Source of the DNA: Pseudomonas putida
GTDB lineage: Bacteria; Pseudomonadota; Gammaproteobacteria; Pseudomonadales; Pseudomonadaceae
Length of the DNA: 64,000 bases
Assembly (NCBI GenBank): GCA_041879295.1
Contig: CP047152.1
Coordinates: 4,965,501-5,029,500 of the forward strand
Direction of reading: 5' to 3'
A program made the translations under genes and the position numbers. The notes below the pieces were generated by a model. The model was not told where the DNA came from. It saw only the letters and a program-made list of their open reading frames with translations, and did no database searches. How positions within the stretch are numbered: the first letter of the stretch is position 1; each line of letters opens with the position of its first letter. Shown here one piece after another: positions 26,901 to 35,262 of the stretch.

Positions 26901-29900
26901 CTAACCCTGTAGCTTCTCCAAACTCAGCTGATCGATCTCTGCTCCGAGCTTCGTCGGATCCTGCACAACCAAGTAGTGCCAAAGCCCGAACTCGCCCCCG
27001 CGGTTCACCGCGTCCACCCAACGCTGGGCAGCCTTGGCTTTAAGATCCGCATCGTCGTTGTACTGCCCCTTCACCTCGATGATCAGCTTCATGCCTATGT
27101 CCAACTCGGCAATGAAGTCAGGGATGTAGCTGTGCTTGATGTTTTGCTTACGATAGCCGACGGTAAAACCCAGTCGGTCGTTCTTGACCCACTTGGTTAC
27201 GCCGGGATGGATATCCAGCAAGAAGCCTACGCTTTGCTCCCATTTCGCCGTATCGGCAACCATCAAGTTCAGATGGCACTTGGTCACAGCACGCACGGGC
27301 TTGGTAGTATGGAAGTCCACGTACAACGTGCTCCCGGTACCCGCCGCCCCCGGGGGGATCAACGGCAGGAAACCATACCGCTCTTCAGTGCCACTCTGCA
27401 GCGCGTTGTAAAGGCTGCCTATGGCTGCTTGGTTATAGCTACCAAGAAGCACATCACACGACAGGGAGTCCCCCTTGCGCACCAACTTCTCGCGCAGGAA
27501 GCGTAGACATCCCGCAACGACCTTGGGAAATAGCTGTGCCATCGGCACGCTATCGCCACGTTCGCTGCGCCACTGCTTGCAAATATCCTTGGCCAGCACG
27601 AATGCCACTTGCTGATTGCGAAACAGCTTGCGCCATTCAACCAAGGAAACCTCGCTCTTCTTGCCTACTCCAAAAGCCGTCAACGAACCATCAGGCGCGG
27701 TCATCTGCCCTACCTGTACAGTCGTCGGTAGCGTCATCGGATCAATGGTGACTTTTGCCACTTGCGACCAGTCGATCACCACATCGAGCTGGCTGACCTC
27801 CTGGTAGCCCGTCACGATGGGGAAGTCGATGCGGTAATGCTCACGCTCAGGCATGGAGAAGATGTGGTGCTGCTCGCGTTGCTCCTTAGGCGGGCCTACC
27901 TCGCGAGTCTTGAAAGGCACCAGCTCGAAAGGCACACCGAAAACCTTGGCAGTTTCTTCGGTAAACAGGCCAGTATCTTCATCCACTATATAGCTGGCGC
28001 GGCGCAGTGCCCGGCCGACTACCTGTTCGCACAGCAACTGCGAACCGAAGGGGCGTAGACCGACGATGTGGGTCACGGTGTTAGCATCCCAGCCTTCAGC
28101 CAGCATCGCTACCGACACGATGCAGCGGATATCCCGGCCTGGCGGAATGCGTTCATCGATCCACTGCAGCCCGCTCTTATCCTCACTCTCGTCATCATCG
28201 TCGTCGCTGTTGAGCTTATCGTTGTGCTTGCGCACCAGCTCTGACCACTCATCAGGCACCTTGTCGCCAGGCCATTTACCCTTTCCGATAGTGTCGAGGA
28301 TAAATCGCATACGCCGCACTTCGTCGTTACCACTACCGGACTCGATTTCCTCGGCAATCTTCGAGTCCACCCGCACCGTCACCTCTCGGCCGGGGGCATT
28401 GCGGAACCACTCGGGCGCCTCACCATACCCCCCCTCGTTGCCAGCCAGCCAGCTATGTACTTCCTTGGCCACCTTAGTATCGCGGCACACCACGATAAAC
28501 ACTGGGGGAATCGGATAACGCTGATTGTCCTTATGGTCTTTCTCCCACTCCTGGAACTTTTTGTACCAGTCTGCCGCCAGCAAGGTGATTGGCGTGCTGG
28601 CGTAGTTCATGACCAACTGGGGAGTGAGCTTGCTGCCATGGCCATCTTCCTCGGCCTTAGCCTCCACCCAGCGCCAGACATTGAAGTAGGCGGCTTCCTC
28701 AGTGCCGCCGACATCCGCGGTAGGCAGTTCGGGGATTTTTACCAGTCCGGATTCGATGGCGTCCAACAGGCCGAAGTCGGAAACGATCCACGGGAAGGGC
28801 TTGCCCACCTCATTGCCCGAGCCCTGAATATAAAACGGTGTGGCGGACAGGTCGACGCACAGGTTTATACCGTTCTTGCGGCCGTTGGCCAGCTTGTTGA
28901 TCCGGTCCAGACCCTCGATCCAGATAGTCGCTTCCTTGGCGTTCTTCTTCGCGGTGTCCTTGTCGTCCTCCAGCGTGGTTTCGTCATCATCGCTGTTGCT
29001 GTCGCCACGACGATAGGCATGGTGCGCTTCGTCGTTGAACACCAGCCAGTGCGGACTACGGCCACGGCCAGTGCCCAGTTCCTGGCGAATGCGCTTGAAC
29101 CAGGCGGCATCGGACTCGAAGTATTTGACCTCGACTTTGCCCTTGTCTTTACCGGATTGCTTGACGACTTCCACCGCGTCGCCAGTCTTCACCACCTTAG
29201 CCGAATCGCCATTGACGGTGTTGCTCTCCAACTTGGCCAGCTTGTGCCAATTAGCGATCATCACCTCGCCGCGCCGCAACTCCTCCATACGCTGCACCGG
29301 CACCAATTGCCGGGTGCGATACAGCGACAAATCACCGAGCAACGGGTCTAGTTCTTTCAGGCGTTCACGAATGGTCACGTTGGGGCAGACGATCAGCACC
29401 GTATCGGAGAAGCGATCATCCGTCGGCGCCGCCGCCCGGTTGAGGATCGACCAGGCTGCCAGCATGCCCATAACGGTGGTCTTGCCCGAGCCCGTCGCCA
29501 TCTTGCAAGCATGCCGAGTGAAGGCACGCAGCCCCTTAGCCTTGCCTTCTGGCCCCGGCTCATCCTTGACGATGGCTAACAGGCCCTTCCTGTAAACCTC
29601 GGCCGCCTCGGCGAGGAAAATGACCGTTTCCGCCGCCTCGATCTGGGCGAAGAACAGCCGCTGGCCACGGTCTTCGGAGCGCCACAGTTCGATCAGTTCT
29701 TTGGTGACCCGCGAAGCACCGTCATACGGCGTACCGGTCAATTTGCCCTCACGCCAGTCGCGCAGCTTGTGACGGATCAGGTTGACCTGGCCTAGCTCCT
29801 CCTGCTCACCGATATCTGTGGCGCCCAGCAGCTCGCCCTGCTTCTTGGTCTTGCGACCGGTGCCAGCACCTTCTGGTACACGGTAGAAGTAGTAAGCCGG

Positions 29901-30029
29901 GCGACGGCTTTCCGCCTTCACTGGGCTCTTGCCGACCTCGACTTGCCAGTGGTGGGTCGGCTCGGCGTAGGGCGAGTTGATGATGGGTTCCGGGACTTCG
30001 CTAACGGGAACGGCAGTGCGCTCGCTCAT
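26901..30029 (-). CDS. Type III-like restriction helicase-nuclease (Res-type)
   Basis: 1042 residues. SF2 helicase motifs: MATGSGKTTVMGMLAAW (Walker A, ~180), NDEAHHAY (DEAH-type box, ~335), DLSATPFYIQG (motif III), and GRALRR (motif VI, ~690). The C-terminal ~75 residues hold a clean PD-(D/E)XK centre: IPDFIAELDIG then LIIEVKG. This is the plan of a type III Res subunit, an ATP-driven DNA motor plus endonuclease. It overlaps the methyltransferase gene by 4 nt (ATGA) and is the last gene of the five-gene operon, so expression follows the methylase. Family resembles BPTD_3080-type restriction enzymes. Confidence 0.9.
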   Translation of the reverse strand: MSERTAVPVSEVPEPIINSPYAEPTHHWQVEVGKSPVKAESRRPAYYFYRVPEGAGTGRKTKKQGELLGATDIGEQEELGQVNLIRHKLRDWREGKLTGTPYDGASRVTKELIELWRSEDRGQRLFFAQIEAAETVIFLAEAAEVYRKGLLAIVKDEPGPEGKAKGLRAFTRHACKMATGSGKTTVMGMLAAWSILNRAAAPTDDRFSDTVLIVCPNVTIRERLKELDPLLGDLSLYRTRQLVPVQRMEELRRGEVMIANWHKLAKLESNTVNGDSAKVVKTGDAVEVVKQSGKDKGKVEVKYFESDAAWFKRIRQELGTGRGRSPHWLVFNDEAHHAYRRGDSNSDDDETTLEDDKDTAKKNAKEATIWIEGLDRINKLANGRKNGINLCVDLSATPFYIQGSGNEVGKPFPWIVSDFGLLDAIESGLVKIPELPTADVGGTEEAAYFNVWRWVEAKAEEDGHGSKLTPQLVMNYASTPITLLAADWYKKFQEWEKDHKDNQRYPIPPVFIVVCRDTKVAKEVHSWLAGNEGGYGEAPEWFRNAPGREVTVRVDSKIAEEIESGSGNDEVRRMRFILDTIGKGKWPGDKVPDEWSELVRKHNDKLNSDDDDDESEDKSGLQWIDERIPPGRDIRCIVSVAMLAEGWDANTVTHIVGLRPFGSQLLCEQVVGRALRRASYIVDEDTGLFTEETAKVFGVPFELVPFKTREVGPPKEQREQHHIFSMPEREHYRIDFPIVTGYQEVSQLDVVIDWSQVAKVTIDPMTLPTTVQVGQMTAPDGSLTAFGVGKKSEVSLVEWRKLFRNQQVAFVLAKDICKQWRSERGDSVPMAQLFPKVVAGCLRFLREKLVRKGDSLSCDVLLGSYNQAAIGSLYNALQSGTEERYGFLPLIPPGAAGTGSTLYVDFHTTKPVRAVTKCHLNLMVADTAKWEQSVGFLLDIHPGVTKWVKNDRLGFTVGYRKQNIKHSYIPDFIAELDIGMKLIIEVKGQYNDDADLKAKAAQRWVDAVNRGGEFGLWHYLVVQDPTKLGAEIDQLSLEKLQG

Positions 30030-33000
30030 TGCCCGACCTCCGTCACGCTGAGCACGCGCATCAGCTCATTGCCACGCTCGTCGATCACCTTGATTGCGAT
30101 CTGCCCCTCAGAGTCGGCGACAAAGGGCTCACTGATGGTGCCAGCCAGATGCTCCCAGACACTCTCACTGAACTGCCCCTTGAGCGACTTCTGTAGATTG
30201 TCCCAGGCACTCGTCCGAGGGAAGAACACCTGATCAGCACAAAAGGCCATGCCGTTGTAGCTTGTATCCAACATCCAACACGGCAGGTTCGCCGGCTCGA
30301 CCGACTCAGTTTCCAGTGTGTCCGGGCGGAAGGTATCCAGCCCTAGCAGCTCGACCTGATACAGCGGCTTGCCATCGTCTCGCAGCCCGGCCGAGATGAT
30401 GCGAGCATCTGGCAGGCCGGTGATGGAGAATAGCTGGTCAGTGTGACTGGTCTTGAGCAGGTCATCCATGGCCACATCCGGCGTCACGCTGATGTAGGTA
30501 CAGGGAAGGCGCAGGCGCTTGCGGTCGTCCACCAGTTCGCGGGCTTTGGCCTGGATAGCGAAACCGAACAGATAGAGCTGGCTGTATTTGAGGAAGTAGG
30601 CTTCGCTGGCTGCCTCGAAGACCTGGTCGGAGCTGATAGCTCCATCCTCTGGGCCAAACACGATGGCAATACGCTGCTCCTGCTCATCTACTGCTTCGGC
30701 ATGCAGATAGTCATTGTCCAGCACACGCACCTGCTCCAGTTTCAGACTGCGATTTCCCGGCAGGCGCAGATTGCGGCTGCGACGCAGGATATCGATCATC
30801 CGGTCCAGATAGCTGCGCGCGTTGTAGCCAACCTCTTGCTCGGCCTGCTGGGTTTCGCCCTGCACTTCTAAGGAGTGGGCTGCCTGGATGGTGGCCTCAA
30901 CTGTGAAGGGGCCACAGACGCGGGTAATGGTTTTATTTTCTTCCGGACGGTCGACCAGAGTGACGGTTTCCGGTTCTTCGTTGTTGGCGATGGACTTCAA
31001 GGTAATACGCGGCACCAGGCCCCCCACCTCCTCGCCCTTGCGGTTCTGCTTGCGCTTGTAGACAAAACCGCCCACCGGACCACGGCTTGGCTCTTTCAAT
31101 TCGTACCAAGGGAAGGTAGCAGTAAGCAGTCGCTGCCGAGCAAGAGCCAAAGGCACACGAGAAGTGTCGCAAGTAATCCAACGCCGCCCTAACGATTCTG
31201 CAACGTAGGCTGTTGTACCGGAACCACATGTAGGGTCAAAAACCAAGTCCCCTGGCTCAGTCACCATCAACATACACCGTTCAACTACTTTCACTCCAGT
31301 CTGAACAACATATAGTTTCTCATCAGTGAAACTACCCGTAAGCGTATCAGTCCAAAAATTCCCTATCTGTTGATAAGGAAAATCATTAGCAAATCGGCGA
31401 TACCTTATGCTGTTTTTTGCAACATGAATTCGACCGGCTTCCGCTAACCGTTCCAGCCCCGCCGGGTAGTTAGGCTTCCAATGAGAGTTCTGCCCTGGGC
31501 TATAAACCTTTCCTTGAAACTCAAAAGGCTGTGCTTCTTTAGCAGCACCCTGCGACTGAATATTATCAGGGCTATAGAGCCTAGCCCCTTGGGGGATAGC
31601 AGTTTCACCGCGTTTTTCCTCCGAAGTGACTCCCCTATAACTCCCATCTTCCAAGACCACCCACTTTGCGTTCCCTTCACCAATAGATACTTCCTGACGC
31701 TGATAAATCCTATTAAACTTCACGCGAGATTTATCTTTGCAGTACCAAACAAGAAAATCCCCAAGAGCCGGCAATGTGTTTGACGCAAACCCAGAAGTAG
31801 TCTGAAAGACTATTTGCGACACGAAATTGTCACTACCAAACACCTCATCAAGAACTTCTCTGACGTGATGCACATTATCATCAGATATCTGAACAAATAT
31901 ACTACCACTCTCAGATAACAGCTCCCTCGCCAAAAGCGCGCGGTCTCTGAGGTAGGCAAGGTAAGAGTGCAATCCAAGTTGCCAAGTATCACGATACGCC
32001 TTGACCATTTCTGGCTCGCGAATCATGTACTCATCTTTTCCGTGATTATCCTTAACCTTTTTATCACGAACAAAAGGCTGAAAATTCGATCCAAAACTTA
32101 CTCCATAAGGCGGATCGATAAATACCATTTGAACTTGACCACCCATACCCTCGTATTCGAGCAGGGAGTTCATTACTTGCAGAGAGTCCCCCAAAATCAG
32201 GCGATTAGTCCACTTTTCCTTATGAGTGTAAGCATCCAACTGATCGGCAATATCCATGTCAGAGTTATCACCGAATATATCAAGTGTGATGCCTACCGCA
32301 CGGTGGGACTCCAGGGTTTTGAGGATGTTCTGCGTCGAATGGCGCTCATGCACGAACAACGGTACGGTCGGCACGCTGATCTGCCGACGTTCAGCCTTCC
32401 CGGTCCAGTTGAGGAAAGGTTGGGTCAGGCTTTTCAGCCGTGCCACGCACTGACTGAGGCTGGTTAAACGCTCATCGTTGCCTTTCCAGACCTGCTCCTG
32501 GGCAAATACCACGGACTCGCCCCGGGTAGCCGCCTTGGCCACCAGATTGAGCAGCCACTCGGCAAAATCACGCTCGGCGCTCTCATCCCAGCACAGCTCG
32601 GGTGCCAGGCTGGAGTCATAGCGGTACTGCTTAGGCGCCTTGCGGCCGTTGAACTGCTCCTGCACACCCACATCGGGACGGCTGGTGGCCTTGGTGTCGT
32701 ACTGATAGGTACCATAAAGCTCGGCACCGACACTACCGATGACGGTGGCGTCACCTTCGGGCTCATCAGCTGACTCTTCCGGCTCACTCCCAGCCTTTTG
32801 CTGAGCCAATCCACTGGTAGCCAAGGACAAGTGCGGCACTGCTATCGCGGTGCGATACACGGTGCCCCCCTTCCCCTGCCCCTTTCCCAACAGCCCCTCA
32901 GCGACCAGGGCATCGCGCACACGCTTGTAGTCCTGTTCGTCAAAATCGAAATCGGCCACGTTAGTCAGATCTTTCTGAAGCTTGATATTGCCGATTCTTT

Positions 33001-33061
33001 CGCCATCCGCAGGCACATAAGCCAGAATCAAGTCGCGCAGTTGAGAGTCGTACTGAGTCAT
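30026..33061 (-). CDS. Type III-like DNA methyltransferase with N-terminal winged-helix domain (Mod-type)
   Basis: 1011 residues from ATG 33061 (GGAAAG upstream), which lies 17 nt after the Z1 stop; longer in-frame starts overlap Z1 and are less likely. Residues ~5-70 are a winged-helix-like domain ending KGQGKGGTVYR, the same type as in the DUF4011 helicase. The methyltransferase order is beta-class: DPPYG (~315) before DPTCGSGT (~608). Between them is a likely target-recognition stretch coded by clearly AT-richer DNA (31250-32330). The C-terminal third (~700-1011) is a further domain with no clear match. It would methylate adenine or cytosine N4 in host sites and pair with the 26901 helicase-nuclease. 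Confidence 0.9.
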   Translation of the reverse strand: MTQYDSQLRDLILAYVPADGERIGNIKLQKDLTNVADFDFDEQDYKRVRDALVAEGLLGKGQGKGGTVYRTAIAVPHLSLATSGLAQQKAGSEPEESADEPEGDATVIGSVGAELYGTYQYDTKATSRPDVGVQEQFNGRKAPKQYRYDSSLAPELCWDESAERDFAEWLLNLVAKAATRGESVVFAQEQVWKGNDERLTSLSQCVARLKSLTQPFLNWTGKAERRQISVPTVPLFVHERHSTQNILKTLESHRAVGITLDIFGDNSDMDIADQLDAYTHKEKWTNRLILGDSLQVMNSLLEYEGMGGQVQMVFIDPPYGVSFGSNFQPFVRDKKVKDNHGKDEYMIREPEMVKAYRDTWQLGLHSYLAYLRDRALLARELLSESGSIFVQISDDNVHHVREVLDEVFGSDNFVSQIVFQTTSGFASNTLPALGDFLVWYCKDKSRVKFNRIYQRQEVSIGEGNAKWVVLEDGSYRGVTSEEKRGETAIPQGARLYSPDNIQSQGAAKEAQPFEFQGKVYSPGQNSHWKPNYPAGLERLAEAGRIHVAKNSIRYRRFANDFPYQQIGNFWTDTLTGSFTDEKLYVVQTGVKVVERCMLMVTEPGDLVFDPTCGSGTTAYVAESLGRRWITCDTSRVPLALARQRLLTATFPWYELKEPSRGPVGGFVYKRKQNRKGEEVGGLVPRITLKSIANNEEPETVTLVDRPEENKTITRVCGPFTVEATIQAAHSLEVQGETQQAEQEVGYNARSYLDRMIDILRRSRNLRLPGNRSLKLEQVRVLDNDYLHAEAVDEQEQRIAIVFGPEDGAISSDQVFEAASEAYFLKYSQLYLFGFAIQAKARELVDDRKRLRLPCTYISVTPDVAMDDLLKTSHTDQLFSITGLPDARIISAGLRDDGKPLYQVELLGLDTFRPDTLETESVEPANLPCWMLDTSYNGMAFCADQVFFPRTSAWDNLQKSLKGQFSESVWEHLAGTISEPFVADSEGQIAIKVIDERGNELMRVLSVTEVGQ

Positions 33062-33078
33062 TGAGCTTTCCGTGTTCT

Positions 33079-35253
33079 TCAATCGTTGTTCAGGGTTTCG
33101 TGGGCGAAGATGGCCGTCGGAGTATTCTGCTGAGCAGAGATCACCGGCCAATAGAAGGGTGCGCCCGTCCAACCCTTTTCCTCCCTGCCGTTCTGCCGAA
33201 TAAGAGTCAGCATGGGATTGTCGATGGCGTACTTCTTGCGAATCTGGCCCTCAGTCTTGGTGCTGTCCGGTGCGTCGGCATAGACGGCATGCGAGCCCGC
33301 GTTAACGGTACGCTGGATTTCCCGATCGGTACGCACCAGGCACCAAACTTTTCCTTGCTCGCTGACATCTTTCGGTAGGCTGGCCAAGTACTGGAGCGCA
33401 GAGCGTGCCGCCTCCCAGTCGAAGCTATAGCCCTCCCCCTCCTCCATTTTGAAGGTGGGCTGCAAGGTGCTCAGTAGCTCAATCGCCACCGTTACCGGTA
33501 TCAGAAACGGCACATCAAAGCTGCCGTTACCGGCGAGCTTGTCGAGCTGCTGGTCGAGCTTCTCAGTAACCGGTCGCAGGTAGGTCTTGGGCAACACCTG
33601 GAAGCCGACAGGGAGGATTCGCTTGAATGGCTTGAGCGTGGTGGTTTGCGACAAGGCGATCTTGTTTGGACTACAGGGCTGCACAGCATTGCCAGGGGCT
33701 TTCTGGATGAAAACCACCGGTTGTTCCGGGTTTTTGGCCAGAGACTCTCGCAGGGCCACATCGCTCTCATGCATACGCTGCATGGCAGCGTAGATGGTCG
33801 GCTCGGTGTAGAAACGAGTCACAGCCAGATCCTGACGTGGGCGGAAGCCGAACATGCGCGAGTGCTGCAGCACGGTATCCTGCTGGAACACGTTGGGCTG
33901 GCGACCGTAGTAGAAGCCGATCAGGTTGGCGATGGTGACCCCACGGTCAAGAATCTGACCGCCGATGAAGATGTTCAACGGCGTGCGCAGTTTCAGTTGA
34001 CCGTCATCATCTAGTAGCTCCTCAACCTGCTTCTCGGAGTTGACCTTGGTGCTCATCAGCCAGTCTTGCTTGAGCGCTATCTGCACTTCCTGAGCGACCT
34101 CATCTAGTAGAGGGAGATAATCCCCCTGTAGCTCGACCGAGGGCTGTAGCTCCTGGTAGGCGCGCTGAATGAGGCTACTCAACAGCTGTGGCTCCTGGAT
34201 TACTGCTGCACTGAGCTTTTCCTTGATCTTCTCGACCAACTCCTCCTGCCAGGCATGCGCGGTGGTATTGGCCTCTGTATGCACCAGGAAGCTGAACTTC
34301 TTCGCGGCCTTCCCAGCCTTCTTGTCCTGCAAGCGCCGGATACAGCCGCCAACGATGAAATTGCAGATGGCATCACGCAGGGTCGGGATCGCCTTGCTGG
34401 TCAGAACCTCCCCCAACTTGAGGCGGCGACCATCCTTCTTGCGCAGGACCTGCAATTCGTCCTGATGCACTGGCTGAAAGAGGAACCTGGCCAGGTGACC
34501 GTCTGCCTGGCTGTCTTCAAAGTAGTAGTCGCTACCCACATAGGCGGCATTGACGGGGACCAACTCGGTGAAGGCCGGGCGAATCGGCTTAAAACTGTTG
34601 CCTTTGATCTGCACATCGGCAGGCTGCAGATACAGCGAGTACGGGGTAGCTGTGACCTGCAGGAAGGCTGCACGCTCGACGATTAAGCGCAATTGCTCGA
34701 GCTGGCGGGCGGTAACGTTGATATCTAGTTCGCCCCTGTCGCGCTTGAAGCCGACACTGGCGTAATCTGCCTCGTCATCGATGATCAGCACGCGCTTGCC
34801 TTTGAGCTGCGGATATTTGCTTTTGAATAGATCGATAAGGCGATTGAGGTTGTCGGTCTGCTTCTTCACCACAAGAACCAGCTTCTGATTCAGCTCGAAA
34901 CCAGTCAAATGGCCAGGCATGGTCATGATGTCGAAGACCTTGAGCAGGTCGTTCTCGTCATGTGCACGGAACTCGCTCTTGATGCGCTCGTAAGTCTGCT
35001 TGGCCAGAGCCTTAGTACCCTTGGTCAACACCACCGCCACATCGAAATCGTTATCGAAGGCCAGCGCCATGACCGCCAGGAAGGTTTTCGTCTTACCCGA
35101 CTGGATCTTGCCCAGCAGCATGCCAGGGTGGTCTTCACTGGTCTTGCTCTTCATCAAGCGCTCGACGACTGACTCGATGCATTTACAATCTTCGCTGGAG
35201 TAACGTGTATCGTCTTTGACAAAAGACGGGTAGAAATCACCCTGCTTGTTCAT
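33079..35253 (-). CDS. Z1-domain ATPase
   Basis: 724 residues. Walker A GKIQSGKT (48-55), Walker B LIIDDEADYAS (~155-165), and a helicase-like C-terminal half with GGQILDRGVTI and QHSRMFGFR (~430-470). These are marks of the Z1 family, P-loop ATPases known from prokaryotic R-M-linked gene clusters, often with HSP90/MORC-type ATPases; no such ATPase is present here. AAGGAAG precedes the ATG. Third gene of the operon, between SNF2 and Mod with short gaps of 9 and 17 nt. Likely a DNA-dependent motor; substrate not predictable. Confidence 0.88.
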   Translation of the reverse strand: MNKQGDFYPSFVKDDTRYSSEDCKCIESVVERLMKSKTSEDHPGMLLGKIQSGKTKTFLAVMALAFDNDFDVAVVLTKGTKALAKQTYERIKSEFRAHDENDLLKVFDIMTMPGHLTGFELNQKLVLVVKKQTDNLNRLIDLFKSKYPQLKGKRVLIIDDEADYASVGFKRDRGELDINVTARQLEQLRLIVERAAFLQVTATPYSLYLQPADVQIKGNSFKPIRPAFTELVPVNAAYVGSDYYFEDSQADGHLARFLFQPVHQDELQVLRKKDGRRLKLGEVLTSKAIPTLRDAICNFIVGGCIRRLQDKKAGKAAKKFSFLVHTEANTTAHAWQEELVEKIKEKLSAAVIQEPQLLSSLIQRAYQELQPSVELQGDYLPLLDEVAQEVQIALKQDWLMSTKVNSEKQVEELLDDDGQLKLRTPLNIFIGGQILDRGVTIANLIGFYYGRQPNVFQQDTVLQHSRMFGFRPRQDLAVTRFYTEPTIYAAMQRMHESDVALRESLAKNPEQPVVFIQKAPGNAVQPCSPNKIALSQTTTLKPFKRILPVGFQVLPKTYLRPVTEKLDQQLDKLAGNGSFDVPFLIPVTVAIELLSTLQPTFKMEEGEGYSFDWEAARSALQYLASLPKDVSEQGKVWCLVRTDREIQRTVNAGSHAVYADAPDSTKTEGQIRKKYAIDNPMLTLIRQNGREEKGWTGAPFYWPVISAQQNTPTAIFAHETLNND

Positions 35254-35262
35254 AGTTCTTCC

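Noticed and set aside
28455..29351. 298-codon plus-strand frame opposite the Res gene
   Set aside because: Antisense to the helicase core, which is clearly the coding strand.
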